Below are positions 1 to 7,978 of a DNA stretch of 59,467 nucleotides, one piece after another (position 1 is the first letter of the stretch; each line of letters opens with the position of its first letter). Under the pieces are notes generated by a model. That model was given only the letters and a program-made list of their open reading frames with translations, had not been told where the DNA came from and searched no databases. Source of the stretch: Verrucomicrobiota bacterium. Lineage in GTDB: Bacteria; Verrucomicrobiota; Verrucomicrobiia; Opitutales; Opitutaceae. The stretch lies in NCBI GenBank assembly GCA_023416735.1, contig JAEZGX010000032.1, forward strand, positions 1 to 59,467, written 5' to 3'. Both the position numbers and the translations under genes were made by a program.

Positions 1-71
1 CTCTTCGAGGCAATATTGTTGCAGTTTTGCGCGGGGAAGGACTGCCGTTCGTTCATCGCAGCGGTTGTTCC

Positions 72-108
72 ATAGAAAAGAAATGCACCCGCGGCTTGGG
101 GCCGCGGG
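72..108 (-). terminator. Probable terminator of the TonB receptor gene
   Basis: An 8-bp GC stem (CCCGCGGC at 88-95, GCCGCGGG at 101-108) with a 5-base loop is followed on the minus strand by a T-rich stretch at about 75-84. It lies about 35 bases past the stop codon of the minus-strand receptor gene, so an intrinsic terminator is likely. The rest of 1-143 shows nothing else recognisable. Confidence 0.6.
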
Positions 109-143
109 CGCTGAGTGCTTCGAGCTACGTTAGCTTCAGGTGA

Positions 144-3100
144 TTAGAAGCTGAACGTGTTCGTGATCTGCCAGGTGCGGGACGGGGCGATGCGCCACGC
201 AGCGACCGTGCCGTCGGGCTGGGTCGTGAGCGGGATCAGGCCCTTGCCGGAGAAGGCATCGCGCACGTTGAGCTGGATGCGCCAGTCGATCTTATCGGTG
301 AGCTTGCGACGGTAGCCGACCCAGAAGTCAACGGCGTCCTCGGACGGCCCGAAGTAGGGATTGGCGAGGTCGAACGTGATGATGCCGGCCTGGTCGGTGT
401 GTTCCGGACGATAGCCGATGGCGATCTTGTCCTGCCAGCGATAGCCGACGCCCGCGGTGACGCCCTTCAGCAGCCCTTCGGTGAAGTCGTAGCTGCTGAT
501 GACGTTGAAGCGCCACTTGCGGAGCTCGGGCGAGGCGTTGCCTTCGCTCAAGCGGGTGCGGGAGTAGTCGCTGTAGAAGTTTCCGTTCCACGAGTTGCGG
601 ATCGCGTTGCCCGCGCCGCCGCTCCAGATGCGGAGGTCGCCCGCAGCGCCGAGCATGGCGTTGTTGACGATCTCAACGAGCTCGATGATCGCGGCGCCGC
701 CGACGTTGTTGCGGATGGCCTGCACCTTGGCGGCGTTGGCCGTGATGCGCCAGTTCGGCGTCGGGTTGGCGGTGAACTCGAACTCGTAGCCCTTCGAGAC
801 GGTGTCTTCGGTGAGCGTGAGGTTGGCCGGGGCGTTGTAGGTGTGGTTCTGCACCGCATTGATGTTGGTGAAGTTCCACGCCGAGTAGTAGGCTGCCGGG
901 ACGGCCTGCTGGAGGGCGCGCCAGCCGGCCACGGCCTGCTGCTTGAAGGCTTCGGCCTGTTCCGCGGTCTGCATCTGGCCGTTCACGACGATCGGGTCGT
1001 AGGTGTAGTGCCAGGAGCGGGACGGATCGTTGGCCGTCGACATGTCACCCGTGACGCCGAGGTTGTGGGTGAAGACGTCGGCGTAGTTGGAGCCCCAGCT
1101 CATGAAGCCGCCGAGGAACCAGGTGTTGAGGCCGGCGGTGCTCGAGGCGTCCTTCACGGAGCTCTCATACTTGTTCACCTTCAGCGAGTATTTGCCGTCC
1201 TTCGTCGCGATCAGGATACCGCGATCGATGGTGGAGCCGCTCGGAAGGGGCAGCGCATTGCCGTAAACGTCGTTACGGGTGCCGGAGACCTGGAAGTTCT
1301 GCGACTTGTTGTAGTAGAAGTTGACGTCGACGAGCGGGATGCGGCCGCCAACCAACTTGTCGAGCTTGGCGACGATGCTCCAGCTGGGCGAGTTCACCTC
1401 GTAGGTCTGCTGGGGCAGGTCGGCGAGACGGTAGCTGTCGAAGTTCACCGCGCCGCGGGTCTCGGTAGCGTTCATCTGCCACGACTTGATGCGGTCCTGG
1501 CGGATGCCATACATGCCGACGACGGCGCCGTCCCAGAAGTGAGACTGGAGCACGAGCGCGCGCGACTCGGAGGTTTTCTTCTGCAACGTGGCGCCCGTGG
1601 TGAGGGCCTTCTCGTCGCCCTTTTCGGCGCTGAGGATCCGCACGGGCGTGTTCGTCCAGCCGACGTAGTTGTCGGGGTTTTCCGACTGCGTGGAGATCTG
1701 GCCGTTGAGCGGGTTGATCCATTCGGCGGCCGGATTGACGGACGTGGCATTCCAGGTGGAGTCGAAGTTCCACATGTTCACCGAGGACGGCATGTCGATC
1801 ACGGTGGAGGCGCGCGGGATGTAAGCGCCGGCGGCGCCGGTGCGATTCATCAGGGAGTCGCCCAGATAGACGACCGGGTTGATCGTGCGGAGATTTTCGT
1901 CGATCGCAAGATTCGGGTTCGTGCTAACGTAGCGGGAATAGTCCGAATCCGTGCCCCAGCGCATGAAGCTGCGGCCGTCCTGCTTGAAGCTGTCGCGCAT
2001 ATACATGCCGCTCAGCGTGTGACGGCCGAGGAGCTTGAGCATCCAGTTGCCGGTGTTCTTTTCGTCGAAGTCGTGATCGACGAAGAGATTCAGGCGGGAG
2101 GCCTCGCGGTCGACGTCGCGGCGGTTGTTGCCGTAGATGCCGGAGTCGCTGATGAACGGACGGCCGAGGTTGGGATTGGCGGTGCCGTCGAGGCCGTGGG
2201 TGTTGAGGTCGATGAAGATACCGGCCTTCTGGTCGGTGATCAGCTGGACCTGACCGGCGCTGTAGTTGAGACGGTCATACGCGACTTCGAAACCGACCTT
2301 CTGGTCGAAGTAGGTCTGCGAGAGGCTGATGTTGAAGTTATCGAAATCCTGCCACTCCTTCTTCAGGTCTCCGTCGAGGAGGTTGTTGTAGAAGTCGAAG
2401 ATTGAGGCGTCGGTGAGCGTGGGGTTCTTGTAGAGACCCCACTGGCTCCACTCGAGGCCGGCGTCGTTGGCGTATTGGACATAGTTGTCCACCGAAACGC
2501 GACGGGAGTAGGGGAGAGCGAGACCGCCGTCGATCGCGCCCGCGGTGTTGATGCCGCGGATGAGCTGGAACTCGGACAGCTCGACCTTGCCGGGCGTGTT
2601 GGTGCCGGGCTGGAAGAAGCCGAGCATGCCGCCGAAGCTTTGGGCGAAGTTGCCGACCCACGGATTGTAGTAGGGATTGTTGCCGCCAACGCCCGGGTAG
2701 TCGGCGTAGCCGCCGGGGACTGCGCGGGTGCGCTGGGTGGCGCCGTAACCCTCCGGATAGTAGATATCCTGGCGGCCCTGCGCGTCGAGCGTGGGCAGGT
2801 AGTGCGCGTTGTTGTCCTGCACGGTGCGCGGGTTGTAGGTCGCCTTGTTCATGTTATTGAACCAGGGATTGACGTAGTCGATCGGCGTGATGACGCGGGG
2901 ATTGTTGCTCCGCACCTCACCGAATTCGGCATACGTCTTCAACGTGGTCCGGATACCGTTGCGGTTGAGGAAGTCGGGCTCCCAGCGAGCGGTGCCGAAC
3001 ACGCGCTTGTCGAGGCTGTGCGCGGGCTTCTGACGATACTTTTCGTCGTTGCGCAGAAGGACGAGGCGCACGGCGAGTTCGTTGTCGATCAGCTCGCGAT

Positions 3101-3746
3101 TGATGTCGAGGACGGCGCGGTTGCTGCCGTAGCTACCGTAGCGCAGCTCGAGCTCGTTCATGTTGCGGAACTGCGCGGTCTTCGTCGACGTGTTGATGAT
3201 GCCCGCGGGGCTGCCCATGCCGAAGAGGATCGAGTTGGGGCCGCGCTGCATGTCGACGCGATCGACGTTGTAGCCATCCCACGGGATGTCGGACATGAAG
3301 AAGTTGCGGGTGTTGTCCGCACTCGTCAGGCCGCGCACGCGGGTGTTGGTGTTGGGGGTGGTGAACGTGCCACCTTCGTCCTGCACGCCGGAACGCGCGC
3401 CGACGAAGTTGCCCTGCAAGCTGCCGACCTCGGTGTTGGTCGTGTATTGCAGCAGCGTCTTGCTGTCGGTCGCTGCGGTGTCGCGCAGGAACTCCGACGT
3501 CACGACGCTGATGGCGGAGCCGACGTCGCGAAGTTCGGTGTTGATGCGGGTGCCCGCGAGACTGGTCGTGGCGAGGTAGCCGGTGCTTTCACTGGCGGAA
3601 ACCTCGAACGGGGACAGCACGATAAGATCGCCATCGACCTCGAGGGAGGACGAGGACGTAGCTTCCTGCGCGGGCGCCAATCCGGCGGCCAGCAGGAATG
3701 CTGACAACGTCGCCATGGAGCGACGCATCGGGGTGTTTATTCTCAT
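144..3746 (-). CDS. TonB-dependent outer-membrane receptor
   Basis: This encodes a 1200-aa TonB-dependent receptor, an energy-coupled outer-membrane importer usually for oligosaccharides in this phylum. The start at 3746 gives a normal signal peptide (hydrophobic residues about 11-24, APA-Q cleavage near 26); the frame stays open to 3947, but that extension is basic and lacks signal features. After the signal come the short motif SPFEV (residues 45-49) and a plug domain with GTRI and VRG-type motifs, typical of large Opitutus-type receptors. The rest is barrel, ending in an aromatic C-terminus (NTFSF) as expected for outer-membrane insertion. It is transcribed away from a LacI gene, which suggests substrate-dependent control. 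The substrate cannot be read from sequence; uronate- or arabinose-containing oligosaccharides are a guess from the neighbours. Confidence 0.93.
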   Translation of the reverse strand: MRINTPMRRSMATLSAFLLAAGLAPAQEATSSSSLEVDGDLIVLSPFEVSASESTGYLATTSLAGTRINTELRDVGSAISVVTSEFLRDTAATDSKTLLQYTTNTEVGSLQGNFVGARSGVQDEGGTFTTPNTNTRVRGLTSADNTRNFFMSDIPWDGYNVDRVDMQRGPNSILFGMGSPAGIINTSTKTAQFRNMNELELRYGSYGSNRAVLDINRELIDNELAVRLVLLRNDEKYRQKPAHSLDKRVFGTARWEPDFLNRNGIRTTLKTYAEFGEVRSNNPRVITPIDYVNPWFNNMNKATYNPRTVQDNNAHYLPTLDAQGRQDIYYPEGYGATQRTRAVPGGYADYPGVGGNNPYYNPWVGNFAQSFGGMLGFFQPGTNTPGKVELSEFQLIRGINTAGAIDGGLALPYSRRVSVDNYVQYANDAGLEWSQWGLYKNPTLTDASIFDFYNNLLDGDLKKEWQDFDNFNISLSQTYFDQKVGFEVAYDRLNYSAGQVQLITDQKAGIFIDLNTHGLDGTANPNLGRPFISDSGIYGNNRRDVDREASRLNLFVDHDFDEKNTGNWMLKLLGRHTLSGMYMRDSFKQDGRSFMRWGTDSDYSRYVSTNPNLAIDENLRTINPVVYLGDSLMNRTGAAGAYIPRASTVIDMPSSVNMWNFDSTWNATSVNPAAEWINPLNGQISTQSENPDNYVGWTNTPVRILSAEKGDEKALTTGATLQKKTSESRALVLQSHFWDGAVVGMYGIRQDRIKSWQMNATETRGAVNFDSYRLADLPQQTYEVNSPSWSIVAKLDKLVGGRIPLVDVNFYYNKSQNFQVSGTRNDVYGNALPLPSGSTIDRGILIATKDGKYSLKVNKYESSVKDASSTAGLNTWFLGGFMSWGSNYADVFTHNLGVTGDMSTANDPSRSWHYTYDPIVVNGQMQTAEQAEAFKQQAVAGWRALQQAVPAAYYSAWNFTNINAVQNHTYNAPANLTLTEDTVSKGYEFEFTANPTPNWRITANAAKVQAIRNNVGGAAIIELVEIVNNAMLGAAGDLRIWSGGAGNAIRNSWNGNFYSDYSRTRLSEGNASPELRKWRFNVISSYDFTEGLLKGVTAGVGYRWQDKIAIGYRPEHTDQAGIITFDLANPYFGPSEDAVDFWVGYRRKLTDKIDWRIQLNVRDAFSGKGLIPLTTQPDGTVAAWRIAPSRTWQITNTFSF

Positions 3747-3924
3747 TACGGTTTGGTTTGGTTTGTTGGTCGAGACGCACCGGCAGCCGGCCGGAACGCC
3801 TAAAGTTTGAGGTGAGTCGCACGCCGCGCCTCGCCCCCGCCGCTCACCGCTGCTCGCCGTAGCGACGCAACAATGGTGAAGGAGCAGAGGAATCGAGTTC
3901 GAAGCATGGGGCGTAACACGACGA

Positions 3925-3947
3925 GTGTAACCAAACTTTGGTGACAC
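3925..3947. promoter_or_regulatory. 23-bp operator-like palindrome
   Basis: The 13-base core ACCAAACTTTGGT (3930-3942) is a perfect inverted repeat. After one mismatched pair it continues with GTGT/ACAC arms, giving 11 of 11 arm positions paired except one. It lies about 180 bases upstream of the receptor start. Such symmetry suits a dimeric regulator. Its sequence differs from the two GGTCAAC sites nearby, so a different protein may bind it. Confidence 0.45.
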
Positions 3948-3960
3948 AGCCCGTCACGAA

Positions 3961-3990
3961 TTGCCCGCCGATACGCAGATTTTGTATTCT
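3961..3990 (+). promoter_or_regulatory. Weak candidate promoter for the LacI gene
   Basis: TTGCCC at 3961-3966 and TATTCT at 3985-3990 are separated by 18 bases, a passable sigma-70-like pair. A start near 3997 would leave a leader of about 70 bases that contains the inverted repeat at 4050-4064. The match is only moderate. Confidence 0.3.
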
Positions 3991-4049
3991 CATATTCGAA
4001 CGCCGAGCGCTCCATGGTGCCTCGACGCTTGCCTGGGTTCCGCAATTTC

Positions 4050-4064
4050 GGTCAACTGTTCACC
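4050..4064. promoter_or_regulatory. Candidate LacI operator at its own start codon
   Basis: GGTCAACTGTTCACC is a 15-bp inverted repeat around a central T with one mismatched pair. It ends one base before the ATG of the LacI gene. A near-copy (GGTCAACAGTTGAAC) precedes uxuA at 5094-5108. LacI-family proteins often repress their own gene, so this is a good autoregulatory site. Its position also supports the ATG at 4066, since an earlier start would place the operator inside the coding region. Confidence 0.55.
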
Positions 4065-4065
4065 G

Positions 4066-5088
4066 ATGAACCTCCGTCACCTCGCGCGTCTGGCCGGGCT
4101 GTCGCCGTCGGCCGTTTCGCTCGCGTTGCGCGGTTCGCCAAAAATTGCGGAGTCGACGCGGCAAAAAGTGCGGCAGCTCGCGGAAAAAAACGGTTACCGA
4201 CCGGACGCGAAGGTGGTCGCGATGATGACGCATCTGCGCAAACCGCCGGCGACGCGCGAGCAGGCGTGTTTCGGCGTGATCTCCTTCTACAACAGCCCGC
4301 GCCCGTGGGAAACGTCGCGGCATCACAATGCGGTTTACGAAGGCATGCGACGCCGGGCGGGCGAACTCGGCTACCGGTTGGAGCCGGTGTGGTTGCGCGC
4401 GCCGGGCATGACGTATCGGCGCGCAAGGGGAATTCTCGATGCCCGCGGCATCGAAGGACTGATTTGTTTTGGGAGCCCTGAACTCGAGCAGGAGTTTCCC
4501 GCCGAGATCGGGCACTACGCGATCGTGACGATCGGGCTCAGCATCCGCACGCCGATGCACCGGGTGACGAGCCACTTCTTCAACGACACCGTCAACGTGC
4601 TCGATCGCGTTTATGCGCTCGGCTATCGGCGGCCGGGATTGGTGCTGGGCCGCTATGAGGAAGCGCGTAGTGGCCATGCACATACGTCGGCTTACCTCGG
4701 GTGGTGCGAGCATCGGCTCGGATCGGGACGTGCGCTGCCGGTCCATATGATCGATCAGGTGGAGGAGAAGCCCTTGTGCGCATGGTTGGAGGCGCAGCGG
4801 CCTGACGTGCTCGTCTTCGTGCACCTCTATGATCAGCTGGCGAACCTGCGGGCGACTTTGCGCAAGTTGCGGATCCGCGTGCCGGCCGATCTGGGCGTGG
4901 CGGCGTTGAGTCAGATTCTGGAAGGTTCGAGCTTTTCAGGGTTGCAGCAGAATCAACCCTTGATGGGGGCCTGGGCGGTCGAACTGTTGGCGGCACGCAT
5001 CACCAATCGCGATTTGGGGATTCCGACGAATCCGCGGATCGAGATGGTCGAAAGCCGTTGGATCGAAAACCGCTCGTTGCGCAGCTAG
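4066..5088 (+). CDS. LacI-family transcriptional regulator
   Basis: This 340-aa protein has the LacI layout: an N-terminal helix-turn-helix with hinge (residues 1-50, with the motifs LARLAGLSPSAVSLALRG and GYRPD) and a periplasmic-binding-protein-like effector domain after it. The ATG at 4066 starts exactly at the HTH; the frame is open back to 3961 but the extra residues are not part of the family. The gene is divergent from a TonB receptor and 70 bases ahead of mannonate dehydratase, so it probably senses a sugar or uronate intermediate and controls uptake and catabolism. Matching 15-bp inverted repeats before its own gene and before uxuA support this. The effector is unknown. Confidence 0.93.
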   Translation: MNLRHLARLAGLSPSAVSLALRGSPKIAESTRQKVRQLAEKNGYRPDAKVVAMMTHLRKPPATREQACFGVISFYNSPRPWETSRHHNAVYEGMRRRAGELGYRLEPVWLRAPGMTYRRARGILDARGIEGLICFGSPELEQEFPAEIGHYAIVTIGLSIRTPMHRVTSHFFNDTVNVLDRVYALGYRRPGLVLGRYEEARSGHAHTSAYLGWCEHRLGSGRALPVHMIDQVEEKPLCAWLEAQRPDVLVFVHLYDQLANLRATLRKLRIRVPADLGVAALSQILEGSSFSGLQQNQPLMGAWAVELLAARITNRDLGIPTNPRIEMVESRWIENRSLRS

Positions 5089-5093
5089 GATTT

Positions 5094-5108
5094 GGTCAAC
5101 AGTTGAAC
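5094..5108. promoter_or_regulatory. Candidate LacI operator upstream of uxuA
   Basis: GGTCAACAGTTGAAC is a 15-bp inverted repeat around a central A with one mismatch; its central 11 bases TCAACAGTTGA (5096-5106) are perfectly symmetric. It shares GGTCAAC and the spacing with the site at 4050-4064. It sits in the 70-base gap between the LacI stop and the uxuA start, where a repressor would block transcription of uxuA and anything downstream in the same transcript. Confidence 0.55.
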
Positions 5109-5158
5109 CCGTTTCGATTGGTCACGGTTTCAGCGCCCGACACTTTGGCTCGTTCCCC

Positions 5159-6229
5159 ATGAAGCTCGGCCTCGGCCTTTATCGCCATATGTTGACGCGC
5201 GAGAACTTCCAGTTCGCGCGTCAGGCGGGTGCGACTCACATCGTCGCGCACCTGGTGGATTATTTTCGCGGCGGCTCGCACAAAACGCGCGACGATCAAC
5301 CGACGGGGACGGATCGTGGCTGGGGCATCGCGGGCGATCCGGATAAGCTGTGGACGTTGGAGGAGTTGGTCGCGTTGCGCCGGGACGTGGAAGCGAATGG
5401 CTTGAAATTGGAAGCGATCGAGAACTTCGATCCGGCGCACTGGCATGACATCTTGTTGGACGGCCCGAAGCGCGCGCTGCACATCGAGAATGTGAAGACG
5501 ATCCTTTGCCGCATGGGTGAAGCCGGTATTCCCGTGATGGGCTATAATTTCTCGATCGCAGGCGTCGCGGGCCGCACCAGCGGAAACTACGCGCGCGGCG
5601 ATGCGCCGTCGGTGGGGATGGAAGGTCCTTACGATACGCCGATGCCGAAAGGCATGGTGTGGAACATGGTTTACGATGAGAACGCTCCCGCGGGCGTGCT
5701 CGAGCCGGTTACGCACGATGAATTGTGGCGGCGGCTGGAACAGTTTCTCGCGGAGGTGTTGCCCGTGGCGGAGCAGGCGGGCGTGAAACTCGCATTGCAT
5801 CCCGACGATCCGCCGACGCCGTTTGTGCGAGGCCAACCGCGCTTGGTGTATCAGCCTCACCTCTACCAACGCGTGATCGATCTGAATCGCAGTCCGGCCA
5901 ACACATTGGAGTTTTGCATCGGATCGCTGGCGGAGATGACCGAAGGCGACATCTACGACGTGGTCGATACCTACAGCCTCCAGGGCCGGCTGGGCTATGT
6001 GCATTTCCGCAACGTCCGCGGCAAAGTGCCGACCTACAAGGAAACGTTCATCGACGACGGCGATGTCGACATGCTTCGCGTGATTGGGATTTTGCAGAAG
6101 AACGGTTTCGACGGCGTGTTGATTCCGGATCACGCGCCGCAGATGTCATGCGCGGCGCCGTGGCATGCGGGCATGGCGTTCGCGATGGGCTACATGAAAG
6201 CGGCGATGAAAGCGGTCGGCGCGGACTAG
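5159..6229 (+). CDS. uxuA: Mannonate dehydratase
   Basis: This 356-aa protein matches the UxuA family (D-mannonate dehydratase, EC 4.2.1.8), a TIM-barrel metal enzyme that dehydrates D-mannonate to 2-keto-3-deoxygluconate in glucuronate breakdown. Family features visible are YNFSIAGVAGRT, the metal-site-like HPDDPP (His 214), FCIGS, HFRNVRGK and a C-terminal PDHAPQM block. It is somewhat shorter than the E. coli enzyme (394 aa) but similar to other bacterial forms. It follows a LacI gene with an operator-like repeat between them, so uronate-responsive control is likely. No uronate isomerase, KDG kinase or aldolase is nearby; the SDR at 19112 might supply an oxidoreductase step, which is inference. 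Confidence 0.88.
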   Translation: MKLGLGLYRHMLTRENFQFARQAGATHIVAHLVDYFRGGSHKTRDDQPTGTDRGWGIAGDPDKLWTLEELVALRRDVEANGLKLEAIENFDPAHWHDILLDGPKRALHIENVKTILCRMGEAGIPVMGYNFSIAGVAGRTSGNYARGDAPSVGMEGPYDTPMPKGMVWNMVYDENAPAGVLEPVTHDELWRRLEQFLAEVLPVAEQAGVKLALHPDDPPTPFVRGQPRLVYQPHLYQRVIDLNRSPANTLEFCIGSLAEMTEGDIYDVVDTYSLQGRLGYVHFRNVRGKVPTYKETFIDDGDVDMLRVIGILQKNGFDGVLIPDHAPQMSCAAPWHAGMAFAMGYMKAAMKAVGAD

Positions 6230-6248
6230 GTGGACCCGTTCAGACGAG

Positions 6249-6283
6249 GAACCGCGAATGGACACGAACGAACACGAATGCAG
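6249..6283. repeat. 'cacgaatgg' word repeat, copy 1
   Basis: The gap between uxuA and the next gene holds three near-copies of the word GGACACGAA / AACACGAAT. A similar element occurs at 59277-59310. It is translatable in frame upstream of the next gene, but the start at 6323 is preferred because the ferredoxin domain begins there. Confidence 0.55.
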
Positions 6284-6322
6284 AGGAGCGAGGAGAGCGC
6301 TTCGAAGCGGGGTGGGTGTCAC

Positions 6323-7978
6323 ATGAGCGTGCGGCTCCATTTCAACGGCCAGACAGTCGAAGGCACCCCCGGGCACTCGCTGTTCACGCATGCGGAAAAG
6401 CTCGGCATTCCGGTGCCCACGTCGTGCAACAAAAACGGCAAGTGCAAGGAGTGCGTTGTCGAAGTGGTTGAAGGCATGGAACGGCTTTCGTCGCTCGATC
6501 CGGCGGAGAAGCATCTGAAAGGCTCGTTTCGTCTTTCCTGTTGCGCGCGGATCAAAGCGGACGTCGCGGGCGACGTGCGCTGTCACACGATGCGACGCGG
6601 CGCGATGCGGATCGAGAAGCACGCGTTTGAACTGCCCGTGCATGGTCCGAAGTGGAAACTCCAGCCGGCCGTGACGCGTGAGGGTGATCGGATCTTGCTC
6701 GATGGCGAAGAGATCGACCGCAGCACGGGGCCGATCCACGGACTCGCGATCGATCTCGGCACCACGACGGTGGTGATGCGTCTCCTCAATTTGGATACGG
6801 GGGAGGTGATCGCCGATTCGTCGTTTGAAAATCCGCAGCGCTTCGGTGGATCCGACGTGATGGCGCGGATTCAATACGACACCGAGGACCGCACGAAGAC
6901 ATTGCAGCGCACGCTTGTTGGATATTTGGGCCGCGCGATCCAGGAGTTTCCGATCGATCCGCGCACGATCTACGAAGTCGTGCTCGCCGGGAATTCGACG
7001 ATGCGGGACATGTTCTTCAAGCTGTCGGTCTATTCGATCGGGCAGAGCCCGTATCAGTCGCTCACGGAACTCGAACTCGCTGAAGGCAAACGCACGACGA
7101 CGAGCCTGGCGGAGACGGCGCGCAAACTGGGTCTGCCGATTCATCCGAAAGCGCGCGTGTATGGTATGCCGATCATCAGCGGTCACGTCGGGGCGGACGC
7201 CGCGGCGTGCATGCTCGCGGTCGACATCGCCAACGAAGAACGACTCGTGGCGGTGATGGACATCGGCACGAACACCGAGCTGATCGTGGGCAACAAACAC
7301 AAGGTGCTCGCTGCCTCGTGTCCGGCGGGGCCCGCCTTCGAAGGCGGGCAGATCACGTTTGGCATGCCCGGCTTGCCGGGCGCGATCGAGAAGGTGCAGA
7401 TCGACGATGCGTCGGGGGCGGTGCAGGCGACGGTCATCGGTGACGTCGAACCGGAAGGGATTTGCGGTTCCGGCCTGGTGGACGTTATGAGCGAGCTGCT
7501 GCGCACAGGCAGAATGAATGCGCTCGGGCGTTTCGAGGACGGCAGCGAGTTCGTGGTCGCGAAACCGCGCAACGACGAGCCGCCGATCACGTTCAACGAA
7601 GCCGACGTCAACGCGCTCGCGCAGGCGAAGGGCGCGAATGTCGCAGGCCTGCAGATCGCGTTCGCCGAATACGGTATCCAATATTCGGATCTCGATGTGT
7701 TCTATCTCGCGGGTGGTTTCGGGCGGCATCTCAACCTCGAGGCGTCGAAACGAATCGGGCTGATCCCGAATATCCCGGCCGAAAAAATCGTGCAGGTTGG
7801 CAACGCCGCCGTGGAAGGCGCGTGCATCGCGTTGTTGTCGGTGGCGAAACGTGCCGAACTCGAGCGGCTGGTGCGCGACGTCGTGCATTGCCGGCTCGAG
7901 ACGCATCCGGGTTTCTTCGATTTCTTCGTCGAAGGTTGTCAGTTCGCGCCGGTCGGCGGCGTGGAGGTGGACGAGTGA
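6323..7978 (+). CDS. RACo-like corrinoid activation protein (2Fe-2S + ASKHA)
   Basis: This 551-aa protein resembles RACo and related reductive activators, which use ATP and a low-potential electron to return oxidised Co(II) corrinoid to active Co(I). Residues 1-90 form a plant-type [2Fe-2S] ferredoxin with Cys 35, Cys 41 and Cys 44 (C-x5-C-x2-C) and a fourth ligand at Cys 73 or 74. From about residue 140 it is an ASKHA-type domain (DUF4445-like), with IDLGTTTVVMRL, MDIGTNTELIVG, ICGSGL and AGGFGRH nucleotide-site motifs. The ATG at 6323 opens the ferredoxin domain; the frame upstream is repeat DNA. Its stop overlaps the next start (TGATG), so the two are probably translationally coupled. It fits the corrinoid protein encoded at 10867. 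Confidence 0.9.
   Translation: MSVRLHFNGQTVEGTPGHSLFTHAEKLGIPVPTSCNKNGKCKECVVEVVEGMERLSSLDPAEKHLKGSFRLSCCARIKADVAGDVRCHTMRRGAMRIEKHAFELPVHGPKWKLQPAVTREGDRILLDGEEIDRSTGPIHGLAIDLGTTTVVMRLLNLDTGEVIADSSFENPQRFGGSDVMARIQYDTEDRTKTLQRTLVGYLGRAIQEFPIDPRTIYEVVLAGNSTMRDMFFKLSVYSIGQSPYQSLTELELAEGKRTTTSLAETARKLGLPIHPKARVYGMPIISGHVGADAAACMLAVDIANEERLVAVMDIGTNTELIVGNKHKVLAASCPAGPAFEGGQITFGMPGLPGAIEKVQIDDASGAVQATVIGDVEPEGICGSGLVDVMSELLRTGRMNALGRFEDGSEFVVAKPRNDEPPITFNEADVNALAQAKGANVAGLQIAFAEYGIQYSDLDVFYLAGGFGRHLNLEASKRIGLIPNIPAEKIVQVGNAAVEGACIALLSVAKRAELERLVRDVVHCRLETHPGFFDFFVEGCQFAPVGGVEVDE

Larger units (their letters stand above)
3747..4065. promoter_or_regulatory. Divergent control region, receptor / LacI gene
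   Basis: This 319-base gene-free stretch separates the minus-strand receptor from the plus-strand LacI gene. It holds a tandem GTTTG-type run near 3750-3770, a 23-bp near-perfect palindrome (3925-3947), a weak sigma-70-like promoter pointing toward lacI (3961-3990) and a 15-bp operator-like inverted repeat touching the LacI start codon (4050-4064). No further coding frame is convincing. Confidence 0.6.

Noticed and set aside
399..2405. Long open frame (668 codons) on the plus strand opposite the TonB receptor
   Set aside because: Its composition (runs of Arg, Val, Asp, Gly) is typical of the antisense frame of a high-GC gene; the receptor on the other strand has clear family motifs.
6146..7906. 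Minus-strand open frame opposite the RACo-like gene (and similar at 11867-13831 and 13966-15705)
   Set aside because: Low-complexity Arg/His-rich translations, as expected for antisense frames at this GC content.
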